Part shown: piece after piece, positions 5,891-7,154 of the stretch
Layout: every line of letters starts with the position of its first letter
Numbering within the stretch: position 1 is the first letter of the stretch
DNA from: VRUE01 sp035701465
GTDB taxonomy: Bacteria > Actinomycetota > Thermoleophilia > Solirubrobacterales > 70-9
Length of the DNA: 7,154 nucleotides
Direction: 5' to 3'
Assembly: GCA_035701465.1 (NCBI GenBank)
Contig: DASSMU010000072.1
Span: 1 to 7,154, forward strand
Notes under the pieces: generated by a model
What the model was told of the DNA's origin: nothing
Database searches by the model: none
What the model saw: the letters and a program-made list of their open reading frames with translations, nothing else
Translations under genes and position numbers: made by a program

Positions 5891-6876
5891 CCGTCGGGGT
5901 AGGGCTGGATCGGGATGCCGTGGTCGGTCTCGCGCATGCCGAGCTCGTAGGCGGCGCCCGCGGCCAGGGTGAGCTTGCGGGTTGGCTGGGCGGGACGTTC
6001 CACGGTCAGCTCCAGGTCGGAGACGGAGCAGTTGACGGTGTGGTGCTCGGGGCCCTTGGGGTCGGCGTAGACCCAGCCGACGAAGTCCTTCTGCGGAGCG
6101 GAGACGCGGCCGCGGACGACGATGTCCTTACCCGAGAGCGTGAACTCGCAGGCGGTCGGGGTCTCCTCGACCAAGGCCGAGCGGATCTTGCCGAAACCGC
6201 CGAGGCGGTGGGCCTGCCCGTCGAGGACCAGCATCCCCGAGGGCAACCAGGGGGTCGTGCGGCGACCGACCTTGATCCGTGCGGCGCCGGCGTCGAAGTA
6301 GGTGTCGGGCGAATCCGGAAACCCGGTCCCCTCCAACCAGACCCAGCGCTCGGCGTGCTCGCTGCCCCAGTTGTGGCCGATCATCCCCGGCCAGCCCCGC
6401 AGCTCGAGCTCCTGTCCGTCGACCTCCAGCCGCCCGTCGAAGCGGGCGCTCGGAAAGGGCGCGACGAACTTGGTGCGGGGAACCGGCGCCCCGTAGAGCC
6501 AGTCCGCCGGCAGGTACTTGCAGGGCTCGGCGTCGCCGGCGAAGGTCAGGTCCCAGGAGGCCTTCAGCGCCTCGGTCTCGATCGAGCCGCTCGCCCTCCC
6601 GGGGCCGATCTCGGCCCGGTCGACGCGGATCCATAACCCGACGGGCGTCGACAGCTCCACTGCCGGCACCGTCGCCTTGGTCGCCCGCGGTCCTCCGGCC
6701 TCACGATCGAAGAGGACGAACCAGATCGAGGCGTTGGGCTCGGCCCCGGGGCGCTTGTGCACCGTGTGACGGATCCAGATCCCCTTGCCACCGTCGGGCC
6801 GGCAGGCCTTGATGTAGAAGCTCTCGTAGTGACCGGCCTTGGCGGCCACTTTCGGAAAACGCGCCCCTTCATCCAT
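5887..6876 (-). CDS. Beta-rich protein resembling AttH/CrtC (lipocalin-like) proteins, function unknown
   Basis: A 329-aa soluble protein without signal peptide or membrane helix. Its pattern (GHYESFYIKACRPDGGKGIWIRY-like opening at 15-37 with HTVHKRPG at 37-44, then WFVLFD, WDLTF, and GWPGMIGHNWGSEHAERWVW at 161-180) recalls the AttH / hydroxyneurosporene synthase (CrtC) / tocopherol-cyclase-like group, whose members have two lipocalin-like halves and act on isoprenoids or other lipids. I recognise this by look only; the exact family and any enzymatic activity are uncertain. Start: ATG at 6876-6874, preceded by AAGG nine bases upstream (minus strand), a weak but plausible ribosome site. A TAAGGT box at the same place could instead mark a near-leaderless start. 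It is the first gene of a probable pair with the membrane EEP protein, joined by a TTGA overlap, which hints at a shared membrane-lipid or envelope task. Confidence 0.85.
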   Translation of the reverse strand: MDEGARFPKVAAKAGHYESFYIKACRPDGGKGIWIRHTVHKRPGAEPNASIWFVLFDREAGGPRATKATVPAVELSTPVGLWIRVDRAEIGPGRASGSIETEALKASWDLTFAGDAEPCKYLPADWLYGAPVPRTKFVAPFPSARFDGRLEVDGQELELRGWPGMIGHNWGSEHAERWVWLEGTGFPDSPDTYFDAGAARIKVGRRTTPWLPSGMLVLDGQAHRLGGFGKIRSALVEETPTACEFTLSGKDIVVRGRVSAPQKDFVGWVYADPKGPEHHTVNCSVSDLELTVERPAQPTRKLTLAAGAAYELGMRETDHGIPIQPYPDG

Positions 6877-7048
6877 GCCGCGGAACCTTAGAGCCCGAAA
6901 ACCAAGCAGGTCGGGGGACGCAGGGAGGCTGGTGAGGGGAGCGCACAGTTCGTGCGTGACCCGATCCAGCCGACCGAGGACCCCGAGATGCGCCGGTTTG
7001 CAGGGGCTCTAAACTGGAGCGACTCCAAGATGTGCCGACACCCCAGGC
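6877..7048. other. Non-coding region between the insertion sequence edge and the lipocalin-like gene
   Basis: No coding sequence is convincing in these 172 bases. They must hold the promoter of the minus-strand lipocalin-like gene and the 3' flank of the transposase, possibly including the end of the insertion element. Short dyads: CGCAC-AGTTC-GTGCG (6942-6956) and TGGAG-CGA-CTCCA (7015-7027). The latter lies 22 bases downstream of the transposase stop and is followed on the minus strand by GTTTAG, so it could be a weak terminator. Confidence 0.5.
6888..7012. repeat. Long-range inverted repeat TTAGAGCCC / GGGCTCTAA
   Basis: TTAGAGCCC at 6888-6896 recurs inverted as GGGCTCTAA at 7004-7012, 107 bases apart. 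Beyond the 9 bases the arms stay loosely similar: GAAAACC follows in one and CTGCAAACC in the other. This could be a remnant of insertion-element ends or chance. Confidence 0.35.
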
Positions 7049-7154
7049 TCATCTGACCTCCATCTTGCGGGCACCGTAGACGATGTCCGCGGGGATCTGG
7101 CCGCCGGTGAGGCGGCCGTGGTGGACACGGTCGTAGTTGTAGAAGCGAAGGTAG
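7049..7154 (-). CDS. IS481-like DDE transposase, C-terminal end only (cut by the window)
   Basis: Reading leftward from the window edge, 34 full codons and a TGA stop (7051-7049) encode YLRFYNYDRVHHGRLTGG, then QIPADIVYGARKMEVR. The FYNYDRxHxGRLTGGxIP pattern is the end of the rve/integrase-core domain of IS481-family (and similar IS3-like) transposases, just after the last catalytic Glu. The gene extends beyond the window, so intactness, the DDE triad and the far terminal repeat cannot be judged. No obvious element end can be fixed on this side. Confidence 0.8.
   Translation of the reverse strand, partial: YLRFYNYDRVHHGRLTGGQIPADIVYGARKMEVR

Noticed and set aside
5770..6636. A 288-codon open frame on the + strand opposite the lipocalin-like/EEP pair
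   Set aside because: It spans the junction of two well-supported minus-strand genes and has shadow-like composition without motifs.
1..7154. tRNA, rRNA, CRISPR array, riboswitch
   Set aside because: I saw no cloverleaf, rRNA-like stretch or regularly spaced direct repeats. All intergenic regions except 6877-7048 are under 100 bases, too short for most known riboswitches.

Overview
The window is high-GC DNA (about 65-77% in hand-counted rows of the conserved genes). The actinobacterial flavour of several proteins (an Mtb-like fumarase C-terminus, a SpoIID/LytB protein with its GHGVG motif at the N-terminus, and what looks like a leaderless PadR gene) suggests an actinobacterium, perhaps a deep-branching one such as Thermoleophilia/Solirubrobacterales. 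That placement is an inference. The window looks like ordinary chromosome with one compositionally different islet and the edge of an insertion sequence.

Layout, left to right. Bases 1-903 (+) hold the C-terminal two thirds of a class II fumarase, cut by the window edge. A nested hairpin (911-956) fills the 60-base gap to the convergent neighbour. Bases 964-2146 (-) hold a three-gene unit of distinctly lower GC: a short PadR regulator, an unknown 170-aa protein and an unknown 119-aa four-helix membrane protein. The three genes overlap stop-to-start (ATGA, then TGATG), so they are probably translationally coupled. The last two share a sequence motif (RQE-x-L-acidic-acidic-W). The PadR start codon directly abuts a perfect 7-2-7 palindrome that contains a TANNNT -10 box. 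This suggests a leaderless, autoregulated transcript. Bases 2182-2277 hold several small inverted repeats between the end of an aldehyde dehydrogenase gene and the PadR promoter.

Bases 2278-3708 (-) encode an NAD(P)-dependent aldehyde dehydrogenase with all catalytic residues. Divergent from it across 55 bases is 3764-4927 (+), a secreted SpoIID/LytB-domain peptidoglycan enzyme whose motif order is permuted relative to Bacillus SpoIID. Six bases separate it from the convergent pair 4934-5890 and 5887-6876 (-): a membrane-anchored endonuclease/exonuclease/phosphatase (EEP) enzyme, and upstream of it a beta-rich protein that resembles the AttH/CrtC lipocalin-like proteins. These two overlap by TTGA and are likely one operon.

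The right end (7049-7154, -) is the last 35 codons of an IS481-like DDE transposase. Between it and the lipocalin-like gene lie 172 non-coding bases with a long-range inverted repeat. The most promising part for something undescribed is the PadR three-gene unit; next is the lipocalin-like/EEP pair.
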